Shown here: positions 16,691 through 25,231 of the stretch, piece by piece
How the letters are laid out: each line of letters starts with the position of its first letter
How positions within the stretch are numbered: position 1 is the first letter of the stretch
Origin: Mycobacterium sp. 1465703.0
GTDB taxonomy: Bacteria; Actinomycetota; Actinomycetes; Mycobacteriales; Mycobacteriaceae
Reading direction: 5' to 3'
Assembly (NCBI RefSeq): GCF_001672975.1
Contig: NZ_LZKU01000135.1
Span: 17,431-81,430 of the forward strand
Length of the DNA: 64,000 nt
Made by a program: the position numbers and the translations under genes
The notes under the pieces: generated by a model
Seen by the model: only the letters and a program-made list of their open reading frames with translations
What the model was told of the DNA's origin: nothing
Database searches by the model: none

Positions 16691-17572
16691 TCAGCCGTGG
16701 TGTTCGACGGCCGCTGCGGCCGCAATGAAGTCGCGTGCCGAGCGAGACAGCGGTCGACCGGAATTCCAGACCATGCCGACATCGCGGTAGGCGTCCGTGT
16801 CGGTCAGCCGCAGCACCCGCACTCCGGGTGCGTCATCGCTGCCGTCGATGGGCATCAGGCTGATACCCAGCCCCGCGCCGACCAGTCCCGCGGCCGTCGT
16901 GAGAGTCGGCGCTTCCAAGCCGATCCGGGGCCGGAACTGCGCCGCGGCGCAGAGCTCATCGAGCAGCCGTCGCATGCCGAATCCGACTCGCATGGTCACG
17001 AAAGGCTCGTCGGCCAGATCGGCCATGGATACCGCCGCGACGCCCGAGAAGCGGGGATCATCCGGGACGGCGACGCCGAGCCGTTGACGAAACAGGCTGC
17101 GCCAAGCCAACGCTCGTTTGCGCGGCCGTGGTGATACCACTCCGATGTCGACGGCGTCGGATTGCACCCGATCGCCGACCGATTCGGCGGCCCCCTCCTC
17201 CAGCGTGAAAGTCACTCGCGGAGACGATTCCCGGAACCTGGCGATCAAGCGCGGCACCACGGTCGACCCGAACGAACTCAGAAAAGCCAACCGGATCTCG
17301 CTGACGGCCGGATTTGTCAGGTCATCGATCGCGCGCCTTGCTGAATCAAGCTCCAACTGAGCCCGCCGTGCGTGCTCGTAGAAGATTCGGCCATAGGTGT
17401 TGAGGGCGAGTCGCCTGCCGTGGCGGTCGAACAGCGAGGCTCCCACTCGCTGTTCCAGCCGCGCCAGCATCCGGGTCAGCGTCGGCTGTGCGACGTGAAG
17501 TTGCTCGGCCGCCGACGTGACGTGCTGCAACTCGGCGAGTGTGATGAACCACTCGTAGTCGCCATCGGCCAT
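16691..17572 (-). CDS. LysR-family transcriptional regulator
   Basis: A 293-residue regulator with an N-terminal winged helix-turn-helix (LAELQHVTSAAEQLHVAQPTLTRMLARLEQRVGASLFDR) and a C-terminal periplasmic-binding-like effector domain. It is divergent from the MFS gene at 17657, the usual layout when a LysR protein controls its neighbour in response to the transported compound. The ATG at 17572 has GAGG 8 nt upstream and is preferred to the in-frame GTG at 17581. The effector is not known. Confidence 0.9.
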   Translation of the reverse strand: MADGDYEWFITLAELQHVTSAAEQLHVAQPTLTRMLARLEQRVGASLFDRHGRRLALNTYGRIFYEHARRAQLELDSARRAIDDLTNPAVSEIRLAFLSSFGSTVVPRLIARFRESSPRVTFTLEEGAAESVGDRVQSDAVDIGVVSPRPRKRALAWRSLFRQRLGVAVPDDPRFSGVAAVSMADLADEPFVTMRVGFGMRRLLDELCAAAQFRPRIGLEAPTLTTAAGLVGAGLGISLMPIDGSDDAPGVRVLRLTDTDAYRDVGMVWNSGRPLSRSARDFIAAAAAVEHHG

Positions 17573-17596
17573 CGCTGCCACCTCAACTTATGCGCC

Positions 17597-17609
17597 TTAT
17601 GCATCATAA
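17597..17609. promoter_or_regulatory. candidate LysR operator in divergent promoter region
   Basis: TTATG-CAT-CATAA is an AT-rich 13-bp palindrome midway between the two divergent starts. It is preceded by another CTTATGC copy at about 17587-17593. LysR proteins bind such interrupted dyads, so this is the best candidate site for the adjacent regulator. Confidence 0.45.
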
Positions 17610-17656
17610 ACCGCGAAATAATTCATTTCCTTTTAGACGGCAAGACCCGAAGCATC

Positions 17657-18880
17657 ATGAGCATGCCTAACGTTGCCGTCGCGCATCGCGCCGGAACCAA
17701 GGGATTCCGGCGCATGACCGCCGCGCTGTACGGCGCCGGACTGGCCAGTTTCGCCGCGATGTACTGCACGCAGGCCCTGCTTCCGGAGTTGTCGGCGTCG
17801 TACCGGATCGGCCCTGCCGCCGCCGCGTTGACGGTCTCGTTGACGACGGGCATGTTGGCGCTGTCGATCATTCCGGCGAGTGTGCTTTCCGAGCGCTACG
17901 GGCGCATCACCGTGATGCTGACCTCGGGGCTGGTGTCCAGTGGCATCGGACTGTTGTTGCCGTTGAGCCCCACCCTTGGCGTTCTGCTGGTGGGACGTGC
18001 ATTGCATGGCGTTGCGCTCGCCGGCATACCCGCGGTCGCCATGGCCTTCCTCGCCGAGGAGGTGCACGCCTCGTCGCTCGGTTCGGCGATGGGCCGGTAT
18101 GTTGCCGGGACCACGGTGGGAGGACTGGTCGGGCGGATCGTGCCGTCTCTGGTCGTCGACATCAGCAACTGGCGGATCGCGCTGCTGGCCTGCTCGGCGG
18201 CGACGCTGACCGGCACCGCGGTGTTCGCCGTTCTGGTGCCCCGCTCGCAGTTCTTCACCCCCAAGGCGGTGGGTGTGCGCGACACCATGCGCAACCTCGT
18301 CGCGCACGTGCGAAACCCCGTGTTGCTCAAGCTTTTTGCGTTGGGATCTGTACTGATGGGGGGATTCGTCACGGTCTACAACTACCTGGGGTACCGCCTG
18401 ACCGACCAGCCCTACGGATTGACATCCTCGGTGGTCGGCCTGTTGTTCGTGCTGTATCTGGTGGGCACCTGGACGTCGGTCGTGGCGGGACGGCTCGCCG
18501 ACCGCCGGGGCCGCTGGCTCGTGCTCGGCGCCGCGTTGCCGATCACCGTGACCGGTCTGCTGCTCACCGTCCCGCACGCACTGGTCGTGGTCGTCATCGG
18601 TGTCGGCGTGTTCACCGGCGGATTCTTCGCCGCGCACACCGTTGCCAGTGGCTGGGTGGGCGCGCTGGCACGCCGGGACCGCGCGGAGGCGTCCGCGCTG
18701 TATCTGTTCAGCTACTACCTGGGCGGGTCGGTGGCCGGCGCCGTGGGTGGTCTTGTCTACGGCGTGGGCGGCTGGCCGGCAACGGCGTGGTTTGTGGGCG
18801 CGCTGTTGTTGGCCGGATTTTTACTCGTAGCGCTCCTGGTGAGGGCAACCGCGACGGCACCGCTCAGTGTCCCGTCATAG
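17657..18880 (+). CDS. MFS transporter (YnfM-like)
   Basis: Major facilitator permease of 407 residues with about 12 membrane segments. The SERYGRITVMLTSG loop after helix 2 is the MFS signature motif, and ADRRGRWLVLG is its second-half copy. LysR-divergent permeases of the E. coli YnfM kind (suggested efflux of aromatic or organic compounds) are the closest recognisable type. The substrate cannot be read from sequence. The ATG at 17657 or 17663 is the start; the open frame further upstream belongs to the divergent promoter and the regulator's region. Confidence 0.85.
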   Translation: MSMPNVAVAHRAGTKGFRRMTAALYGAGLASFAAMYCTQALLPELSASYRIGPAAAALTVSLTTGMLALSIIPASVLSERYGRITVMLTSGLVSSGIGLLLPLSPTLGVLLVGRALHGVALAGIPAVAMAFLAEEVHASSLGSAMGRYVAGTTVGGLVGRIVPSLVVDISNWRIALLACSAATLTGTAVFAVLVPRSQFFTPKAVGVRDTMRNLVAHVRNPVLLKLFALGSVLMGGFVTVYNYLGYRLTDQPYGLTSSVVGLLFVLYLVGTWTSVVAGRLADRRGRWLVLGAALPITVTGLLLTVPHALVVVVIGVGVFTGGFFAAHTVASGWVGALARRDRAEASALYLFSYYLGGSVAGAVGGLVYGVGGWPATAWFVGALLLAGFLLVALLVRATATAPLSVPS

Positions 18881-18904
18881 CCCGGGCTAACGTGTGTGGT
18901 TCGT

Positions 18905-19048
18905 TCAGTTGCTGAGCAACTGGGTCACCTTCGTCAGAAGTTCGCCGATGCCATACGCGAAGGGCAGGGCGACCCAGAGCCACGCCAGCGCGGTCAGGCC
19001 GGCTTGGACTCGCCGATCGAGGGGCGACGTAGCGTTCGACGTGGTCAT
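18905..19048 (-). CDS. small membrane partner of OFA-type MFS transporter
   Basis: A 47-residue protein, MTTSNATSPLDRRVQAGLTA..., with one membrane helix of about 22 residues (ALAWLWVALPFAYGIGELLTKV). Its ATG overlaps the TGA of the upstream OFA transporter gene by 4 nt (ATGA), and GGAG lies 9 nt before the start. Short single-helix proteins coded immediately after OFA-family permeases are a recurring pair, annotated as MFS transporter small subunit. The coupling and layout here fit that. Its role (assembly, stability or transport) is not known. Confidence 0.75.
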   Translation of the reverse strand: MTTSNATSPLDRRVQAGLTALAWLWVALPFAYGIGELLTKVTQLLSN

Positions 19049-20445
19049 GGTTGTTTCTCCGGTTGCCGTTGAAATGCCGTCGTGGGCTCCAATAAAGCGT
19101 TGTCGGGCAACGCAAGCTCGTGGTGTTTGGCGGCCACCGGTCTGATCAGTTCGTTACACACCATGGCAATGAACAGCAGAGCGATCATCACCGCGAAAGA
19201 CACCACGTAGAGATCCGGGCCATGTTTTCCAATCGCCTCCTGCGAGTCGGCGATCGCGTTGACGATCACCGGGCCCAGCACGCCCGCGACCGACCACGCG
19301 GTGAGCAATCTGCCGTGGATGGCGCCAACCTCGTAGGTGCCGAACAGATCACGCAGGTAGGCCGGAATCGTGGAGAACCCCGCGCCGTAGAACGACAGAA
19401 TCAGCAGAGTGCAGACGAGGAAGGTGACCTTGTCGGAGTTCGTCATCAATTCCAGGGTCAGGTACAACAACGCGCCACCGCCAAGGTAGAGCCTGTACAT
19501 GTTCTTGCGCCCCAGTACATCTGACAATGACGACCAACCGATCCTGCCCAACATGTTGGCCAACGACAGCAATGCGACATACCCGGCGGCGGCCGACGCC
19601 AGCGTGGCCGCTTTGGGGGCGCTCGGGAAGAAGTCCTGATAGATCGGTGCTGCCTTCTCGAGGATGCCGATCCCGGCGGTCACGTTGAAGCACAGCACCA
19701 CCCACAGCAGCCAGAACTGTGGCGTTTTGAGTGCATTGGCCGCTGATACGTTGGCCGTGCTGACCAGCCTTCCACCCTTGTGCGGCTTCGGTTCCCAGCC
19801 AGCCGGCGTCCATCCCGGTGCGGGCACCCGCACCAACAGCCAGCCCGTCGACATGAAAAGCGCGTAGGTGCAGCCCATCACGAGGAAGGTTCTCGCCACA
19901 CCGGCGGTGCTCGTGCGGCCGAACGCGTCGAGCAAGGTGCTTGTCCACGGCGACGCAATCAGCGCACCACCGCCGAAGCCCATGATCGCCAGGCCAGTCG
20001 CCATGCCCGGGCGGTCGGGAAACCACTTCATCAGCGTTGACACCGGCGAGATATAGCCGATACCGAGCCCGATGCCGCCGACTACTCCGTAGCCGAGCAC
20101 GACGAGCCAGTATTGATGCACTGTGACTCCGAATGCCGCGATCACCAGCCCGCTGCAGAAGCAGGCGGTGGCCACGAACATGGCCCAGCGTGGGCCGTAG
20201 TGGTCGACGCGCGTGCCGAACGCTGCCGCTGACAAGCCGAGCATCACGATGCCGGTCGTGAACGGCATCGCGCTGGCGGTGCCGGAGATGTGCAGCGATT
20301 TCTCCAACGGGATCTTGAACACGCTCCAGGCATAGACGGAGCCAATGGACAGATGGATGCAAAGCGCTGCAGGGGGAACCAGCCAACGGCTCCATCCAGG
20401 CCTGGCAACAATTCTCGAACGGTCCAGCAAACCAACGGTTGTCAC
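19045..20445 (-). CDS. OFA-family MFS transporter (oxalate/formate antiporter type)
   Basis: Permease of 466 residues with 12 membrane segments. The N-terminus (WLVPPAALCIHLSIGSVYAWSVFKIPLEK) and the GYGVVGGIGLGIGYISPVSTLMKWFPDRPG stretch are typical of the oxalate:formate antiporter branch of the MFS. These proteins exchange small carboxylates, but the actual substrate here cannot be assigned. A 47-residue membrane protein is translationally coupled to its 3' end. Upstream at 20525-20544 is a near-perfect 10-bp direct repeat that may be an operator. Confidence 0.85.
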   Translation of the reverse strand: MTTVGLLDRSRIVARPGWSRWLVPPAALCIHLSIGSVYAWSVFKIPLEKSLHISGTASAMPFTTGIVMLGLSAAAFGTRVDHYGPRWAMFVATACFCSGLVIAAFGVTVHQYWLVVLGYGVVGGIGLGIGYISPVSTLMKWFPDRPGMATGLAIMGFGGGALIASPWTSTLLDAFGRTSTAGVARTFLVMGCTYALFMSTGWLLVRVPAPGWTPAGWEPKPHKGGRLVSTANVSAANALKTPQFWLLWVVLCFNVTAGIGILEKAAPIYQDFFPSAPKAATLASAAAGYVALLSLANMLGRIGWSSLSDVLGRKNMYRLYLGGGALLYLTLELMTNSDKVTFLVCTLLILSFYGAGFSTIPAYLRDLFGTYEVGAIHGRLLTAWSVAGVLGPVIVNAIADSQEAIGKHGPDLYVVSFAVMIALLFIAMVCNELIRPVAAKHHELALPDNALLEPTTAFQRQPEKQP

Positions 20446-20636
20446 GAATCCTCTTCTCGGGTCGCCGGGCCGGAGCTCCGTCCCGTCGCCACTATCGGAT
20501 CTGCGAATCGTCGGGTCAATACTGCGTCTTTTATCGTCTTATAGATGAAATCTATTGACGGCAAGGGGATTTGGGCTCCCGCCAAGATGCGGTGTACGGC
20601 GATCTGTGGTACGGGGGTGTCCCGGTTGCGGCCGCT
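20446..20636. other. intergenic stretch with a direct repeat
   Basis: No gene is seen in these 191 bp between two minus-strand genes. CGTCTTTTAT (20525-20534) and CGTCTTATAG (20535-20544) are side by side, 80-100 bp before the OFA transporter start, and could be a regulator site or part of its promoter. Confidence 0.4.
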
Positions 20637-22265
20637 TTACCGGGCGGGTCGAGCGGCGTCAATCGGCGACGCCAGCCGGGTCGGGCGGTCATGCCCGCGC
20701 AGCGTCACAGTGTCGCCCAAAGACCAACGCGCCCGCTCGGTTTCGCTTGCATGCTCGATGGCGTCGGACGTCGCGAGCAGTCGGCTCGAGCGCGACTTGG
20801 CGAGCTCGCACAGCCGGGCCGCCTCGTTCACCGGTTCACCGATCACGGTGTATTCGAAGCGCTCCCTGGCACCGACGTTTCCGGCGACGGCTTGACCCGC
20901 CGCCACACCGATGCCGGCCGAGAGCTCAGACATTTCATCGGCCAGCCGCTCGGTGATGCAGCGCGCCGCGGCCAATGCCGCGTCCTCCGGAGACTCGAGA
21001 CGGTTCGGAGCCCCGAAGATCGCCAGCGTCGCATCACCCTCGAACTTGTTGACCAGCCCGCAGTGCCGGTCTACCTCTTCCACGACGATCCCGAAAAACG
21101 CGTTGAGCACGGCCACCACCTCGGCGGGCGGACGGCTCGTCACCAGCTGCGTGGAGCCGACGATGTCGATGAATACCACTGCAATGTGGCGTTCTTCGCC
21201 GCCGAGCTTGGGCATCTCGCGTTCGGCGGCGAGGGCGACCTCGCGCCCGACGTGCCGGCCGAACAGATCGCGCACCCGTTCGCGCTCCCGCAGGCCGTCG
21301 ACCATCGCGTTGAAACCCCGTTGTAGCTCGCCGAGTTCGGTGCCGTCGAACACCACCAAGTCGCCGCGCAAGTCGCCCTTCTCGACCCGCTGAAGCGCCG
21401 CCCGCACCACTCGCACCGGCGTCGCGGTCAGCCAGGCCAGGATCCACATCAGGATGCACCCGAAAATCAGCGCGGCCGAGGAGACGATCAGCACGCCGAC
21501 CGCGAACTGGGTCTGGGTGAGATTGCGCAGCCATATCTCGAACAGCGTCAGGAGGGCGATGCCGATGATGGGCACGCCCGAACCGAGGAACCACACCATC
21601 ATGGTTCGGCCCATGATTCCCGCCGTCAGCCGCCGTGGCGGCGGACCGGCCTCAAGCGCCTGGGCCGCCACCGGACGCAATGCGAACTCGGCGAGCAGAT
21701 AGCTGCCGGTGGCCACCAGAACTCCGCAGAAGCTGATCCCGACCAGAAAACGGGGGATGAACATCGTGTTGACCATCCCGTAGAGGACGGTATAAAACAC
21801 CGCGCCGGTTCCCCACAAGACAAGGTCGACCAAGGCGATCCGCCACGGTGCGATGAACGTGTTGCGCTCGTCTTCACGCGTCGGAGTGCGCTCCTCGATC
21901 GCCCAGCGCAAAGCGAGCACAGTTCTGCGGGTGATCCAAAAGGTGCCCAGCGTCAGCGCCAGGAGGATGTAGGCCGGTGAGGCCCCAAAGGTGATCCACG
22001 CGGGTGCGTCGTCGAAAATACTCGGCACCGGGATGGCGACGATGACCAAGATCAGCCCCGCGCCGATCCCGATCAGGTTTGCTCCCAGAACCAGAACGGT
22101 CATGATGATCTGGATGCGCACCCGACGACGCGCTTGGCTTTCCGACACCCGTCCGAGCAGCAGGGAGCCGTACGCGGGCGTCGTCGTGGGCAGACGGCCG
22201 CTCTGACGGGTAACTCGCTCGAGCACCCGGCCTATTCGCTGTGCCACGGACTGCTTGGCCGACAT
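20637..22265 (-). CDS. membrane class III adenylate cyclase with HAMP domain
   Basis: A 542-residue cyclase predicted to make cAMP. Six membrane segments (about 52-78, 91-113, 141-163, 172-193, 222-246, 255-278) lead into a HAMP linker (about 279-330) and a cytoplasmic catalytic domain (360-500). The metal-binding Asp367 (VFIDIVGST) and Asp411 (KFEGDA), the purine-selecting Lys407 and Thr473, and the transition-state Asn480 and Arg484 (GEPVNEAAR) are all present, so it should be active. It corresponds to the Rv1318c-Rv1320c family; M. tuberculosis has three tandem copies, this window one. Confidence 0.92.
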   Translation of the reverse strand: MSAKQSVAQRIGRVLERVTRQSGRLPTTTPAYGSLLLGRVSESQARRRVRIQIIMTVLVLGANLIGIGAGLILVIVAIPVPSIFDDAPAWITFGASPAYILLALTLGTFWITRRTVLALRWAIEERTPTREDERNTFIAPWRIALVDLVLWGTGAVFYTVLYGMVNTMFIPRFLVGISFCGVLVATGSYLLAEFALRPVAAQALEAGPPPRRLTAGIMGRTMMVWFLGSGVPIIGIALLTLFEIWLRNLTQTQFAVGVLIVSSAALIFGCILMWILAWLTATPVRVVRAALQRVEKGDLRGDLVVFDGTELGELQRGFNAMVDGLRERERVRDLFGRHVGREVALAAEREMPKLGGEERHIAVVFIDIVGSTQLVTSRPPAEVVAVLNAFFGIVVEEVDRHCGLVNKFEGDATLAIFGAPNRLESPEDAALAAARCITERLADEMSELSAGIGVAAGQAVAGNVGARERFEYTVIGEPVNEAARLCELAKSRSSRLLATSDAIEHASETERARWSLGDTVTLRGHDRPTRLASPIDAARPAR

Positions 22266-22297
22266 GGTGGCGTCAGCCTAATTTGTCGGCCACGCTC

Positions 22298-22303
22298 TAA
22301 GGT
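22298..22303 (+). promoter_or_regulatory. -10 element of nucS, leaderless type
   Basis: TAAGGT stands 7 nt before the GTG start at 22311, the spacing expected when transcription begins at the start codon. Confidence 0.5.
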
Positions 22304-22310
22304 GAGTCGG

Positions 22311-22982
22311 GTGCGTCTAGTGATCGCTCAATGCACCGTTGACTATGTCGGTCGGCTCACCGCGCATCTGCCATCCGCCCGCAGGTTACTGCTGTTCAAG
22401 GCCGACGGATCGGTCAGTGTGCACGCCGACGACCGCGCCTACAAGCCGCTCAATTGGATGAGCCCGCCCTGCTGGTTGACCGAGGAGCCCGGTGATCAGG
22501 CGCCGGTGTGGGTCGTCGAGAACAAAGCGGGCGAACAACTCCGGATCACCGTCGAGGAGATCGAACACGATTCCAGCCACGAGCTGGGCGTCGACCCCGG
22601 GCTGGTCAAGGACGGAGTCGAAGCGCACCTGCAGGCCCTACTCGCCGAGCACGTACAACTGCTGGGCGAGGGATACACGCTGGTTCGCCGCGAGTACATG
22701 ACCGCCATCGGGCCCGTCGATCTGCTCTGCCGTGACGAACGCGGCGGCTCGGTGGCGGTGGAGATCAAGCGACGCGGCGAAATCGATGGCGTCGAGCAGC
22801 TCACCCGTTACCTGGACCTGCTCAACCGGGACTCCGTGCTCGCCCCGGTGAAAGGGGTGTTCGCCGCTCAGCAGATCAAGCCGCAGGCCCGAACGTTGGC
22901 CACCGACCGCGGTATCCGTTGCCTCACATTGGATTACGACAAGATGCGCGGGATGGACAGCGACGAGTACCGGCTGTTCTGA
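22311..22982 (+). CDS. nucS: mismatch-specific endonuclease NucS
   Basis: NucS/EndoMS (223 residues) cuts both strands at mismatched bases. It is the core of the non-canonical mismatch repair used by actinobacteria, which lack MutS/MutL. The N-terminal DNA-binding/dimer domain is followed by a PD-(D/E)xK nuclease domain with Asp137 (GPVDLLC) and Glu151-x-Lys153 ([10 protein letters not shown]). The C-terminal end (YRLF) is of the beta-clamp-interacting type. The GTG at 22311 is chosen by family length (M. tuberculosis Rv1321 is 226 residues) and by the -10 element upstream. Confidence 0.95.
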   Translation: MRLVIAQCTVDYVGRLTAHLPSARRLLLFKADGSVSVHADDRAYKPLNWMSPPCWLTEEPGDQAPVWVVENKAGEQLRITVEEIEHDSSHELGVDPGLVKDGVEAHLQALLAEHVQLLGEGYTLVRREYMTAIGPVDLLCRDERGGSVAVEIKRRGEIDGVEQLTRYLDLLNRDSVLAPVKGVFAAQQIKPQARTLATDRGIRCLTLDYDKMRGMDSDEYRLF

Positions 22983-22983
22983 A

Positions 22984-22989
22984 TAGACT
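22984..22989 (+). promoter_or_regulatory. -10 element of the small zinc-type protein gene
   Basis: TAGACT lies 6 nt before the ATG at 22996, immediately after the nucS stop, indicating a separate leaderless transcript. Confidence 0.5.
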
Positions 22990-22995
22990 GAGCAG

Positions 22996-23301
22996 ATGGC
23001 TCGCCGCCGTACCCCGCCACGTCGGCAGCCGCCGTTGCCGCCGCCGGCGTTGCGCCGGGTTGAGGTCGGGCCCGACGGCCACGAGTACGAAGTCCGCTCG
23101 GTGTCAGCGGCCCGTGCGGTCAAGACCTACCGGTGCCCCGGGTGCGATCACGAAATACGTTCCGGTTCAGCACATCTGGTGGTATGGCCGGTCGATTCGA
23201 CGCTCGGGGGAGGCGAGGGTCACGTCGAGGACCGCCGGCATTGGCACACCCCGTGCTGGGCGCACCGCGCTACCCGCGGTCCGACCAGGAAGTGGTCTTG
23301 A
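22996..23301 (+). CDS. small basic CxxC/HxxxC protein (Rv1322-like)
   Basis: A 101-residue protein with an Arg/Pro-rich N-terminus (MARRRTPPRRQPPLPPP). Its small domain has CPGCDHEI (about residues 48-55) and HWHTPCW near residue 85, a Cys/His set that could hold one zinc ion. It is conserved between nucS and methylmalonyl-CoA epimerase in mycobacteria. Some databases call it an ATP/GTP-binding protein, but no P-loop is visible, so that name is not supported. The function is unknown. Confidence 0.8.
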   Translation: MARRRTPPRRQPPLPPPALRRVEVGPDGHEYEVRSVSAARAVKTYRCPGCDHEIRSGSAHLVVWPVDSTLGGGEGHVEDRRHWHTPCWAHRATRGPTRKWS

Positions 23302-23310
23302 AAATCCGGC

Positions 23311-23778
23311 TCAGGCGGCCGCCGGTTCGACGAGCTCGATCAGAACTCCGCCGCCGTCCTTGGGGTGGATGAAGTTGATCCGGGAGTTTGCCGTGCCGCG
23401 ACGGGGCGCTTCGTAGACCAGTCGCACGCCTTGCTCGCGGAGCTGCTCGACCAACGTGTCGAGGTCCTTGACCCGAACGGCCATCTGCTGGATTCCCGGT
23501 CCGCGCTTGTCGAGGAACTTCGCGATCGTCGAGGAGTCGTCGATCGGCGCCATCAACTGGATCTGTGCGGTGCCCGCCGGCGCACCGCGCACGGCCAGCA
23601 TTGCTTCGCGGATTCCCTGGTCCTCGTTGACTTCCTCGTGCACCAGGATCATGCCGAGGGTGTCGTGGTACCAGGCGATGGCGGTGTCCAGGTCGGCGAC
23701 TGCGATGCCGATGTGATCGATCGCCGTCACCAGCGAGGTGGCCAAGATCTGACGGGCGTCAACTTGATCGGTCGTCAT
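23311..23778 (-). CDS. mce: methylmalonyl-CoA epimerase
   Basis: This 155-residue vicinal-oxygen-chelate enzyme interconverts (S)- and (R)-methylmalonyl-CoA. It links propionyl-CoA carboxylation to the B12-dependent mutase and to methyl-branched lipid precursors. AIDHIGIAVADLD (metal His), GMILVHEEVNEDQG and the C-terminal GGVLIELVEP (metal Glu) are present. The ATG at 23778 is preferred over 23802 because it gives the family length and has a -10 element 6 nt upstream. It diverges from fadA4 with a 92-bp gap. Confidence 0.93.
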   Translation of the reverse strand: MTTDQVDARQILATSLVTAIDHIGIAVADLDTAIAWYHDTLGMILVHEEVNEDQGIREAMLAVRGAPAGTAQIQLMAPIDDSSTIAKFLDKRGPGIQQMAVRVKDLDTLVEQLREQGVRLVYEAPRRGTANSRINFIHPKDGGGVLIELVEPAAA

Positions 23779-23784
23779 CACATA

Positions 23785-23790
23785 ACGGTA
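23785..23790 (-). promoter_or_regulatory. -10 element of the epimerase gene, leaderless type
   Basis: On the minus strand, TACCGT is followed by TATGTG and then the ATG at 23778, a 6-nt spacing. Confidence 0.5.
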
Positions 23791-23870
23791 ACCTGGCGGC
23801 AAAGATTGCGCTTCTCCGGGAGGCCGAAAGGGCCATCGAGGGAGCGCCTAGTAGGCCTTAGGAGATAGTA

Positions 23871-25052
23871 ATGACGACGTCGGTGATCGTTGCTGGAGCA
23901 CGGACACCCATCGGCAAGCTGATGGGTTCGCTGAAGGATTTCTCCGCGAGCGACCTGGGGGGGATCGCGATCGCCGGCGCGCTGGAGAAGGCCAAGGTCC
24001 CGGCGTCTGCGGTCGACTACGTGATCATGGGCCAGGTGTTGACGGCCGGTGCCGGCCAGATGCCGGCACGCCAGGCCGCCGTGGCGGCCGGCATCGGCTG
24101 GGACGTTCCGGCGCTGACCATCAACAAGATGTGTCTGTCCGGTATCGACTCCATCGCACTAGCTGACCAGCTCATTCGTGCCGGGGAGTTCGACGTGGTG
24201 GTGGCCGGCGGCCAGGAGTCGATGACCAAGGCGCCGCATCTGTTGATGGACAGCCGCTCGGGCTACAAGTACGGCGACGTGACGGTGCTCGACCACATGG
24301 CCTACGACGGCCTGCACGATGTGTTCACCGACCAGCCGATGGGTGCCCTGACCGAGCAGCGCAACGACGTCGACAAGTTCACCCGGCAGGAGCAGGACGA
24401 GTTCGCTGCGCGATCCCATCAGAAGGCGGCCGCGGCCTGGAAGGACGGCGTCTTCACCGACGAAGTCGTTCCGGTCAACATTCCGCAGCGCAAGGGTGAT
24501 CCGCTGCAGTTCACCGAGGATGAGGGCATCCGCGCAAACACCACCGTAGAGTCGCTGGCCGGCCTCAAGCCGGCGTTTCGCCGTGACGGCACCATCACCG
24601 CCGGATCGGCCTCCCAGATCTCCGACGGCGCCGCCGCGGTGGTGGTGATGAGCAAGGCCAAGGCGCAGGAACTGGGGCTGAGCTGGCTGGCCGAGATCGG
24701 CGCGCACGGCGTGGTGGCCGGACCGGATTCCACCCTGCAGTCGCAACCGGCCAACGCGATCAAGAAGGCGTTAAGCCGCGAAGGCATCTCCGTCGACCAA
24801 CTCGATGTCATCGAGATCAACGAGGCGTTTTCCGCGGTGGCGCTGGCGTCTACCCGCGAACTCGGCGTGAACCCCGACATCGTCAACGTCAATGGCGGCG
24901 CGATTGCCGTCGGACATCCGATCGGAATGTCCGGCGCCCGGATCACGCTGCATGCCGCCCTGGAATTGGCCCGACGCGGCTCCGGATACGCCGTCGCGGC
25001 GCTGTGCGGGGCCGGCGGTCAGGGCGACGCCCTGATTCTGCGCGCGAGTTAG
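23871..25052 (+). CDS. fadA4: acetyl-CoA acetyltransferase (thiolase)
   Basis: Thiolase of 393 residues that condenses two acetyl-CoA or cleaves acetoacetyl-CoA. All catalytic residues are present: Cys88 (NKMCLSG), His349 ([10 protein letters not shown]) and Cys379 ([10 protein letters not shown]). The ATG follows TTAGGAGATAGTA, a clear ribosome site. Rv1323 equivalent; its neighbour the epimerase suggests a shared role in short acyl-CoA metabolism. Confidence 0.95.
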   Translation: MTTSVIVAGARTPIGKLMGSLKDFSASDLGGIAIAGALEKAKVPASAVDYVIMGQVLTAGAGQMPARQAAVAAGIGWDVPALTINKMCLSGIDSIALADQLIRAGEFDVVVAGGQESMTKAPHLLMDSRSGYKYGDVTVLDHMAYDGLHDVFTDQPMGALTEQRNDVDKFTRQEQDEFAARSHQKAAAAWKDGVFTDEVVPVNIPQRKGDPLQFTEDEGIRANTTVESLAGLKPAFRRDGTITAGSASQISDGAAAVVVMSKAKAQELGLSWLAEIGAHGVVAGPDSTLQSQPANAIKKALSREGISVDQLDVIEINEAFSAVALASTRELGVNPDIVNVNGGAIAVGHPIGMSGARITLHAALELARRGSGYAVAALCGAGGQGDALILRAS

Positions 25053-25132
25053 CCAGCCATCGAGCGTTGGCGACGTTGCTGGTGCGGATGCGCCGACGAG
25101 GCACTGTGATCTTCGTCATATGAGCCGATCAC

Positions 25133-25148
25133 GGCGCCTTTCGGCGCC
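25133..25148 (+). terminator. probable intrinsic terminator after fadA4
   Basis: GGCGCC-TTTC-GGCGCC hairpin followed by ATTTT, 80 bp after the fadA4 stop. Confidence 0.55.
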
Positions 25149-25231
25149 ATTTTCCGCGCTGCCGCGTCGCCGTCTGAGTGGCGCCGCCACCGGGTGGAGG
25201 GGTAGCCCGTCCGCATGACAAACTTGACGGC

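Noticed and set aside
15295..16782. 495-codon minus-strand frame opposite the diguanylate cyclase
   Set aside because: Low-complexity His/Gln/Arg-rich translation; the plus strand carries GGEEF and membrane helices.
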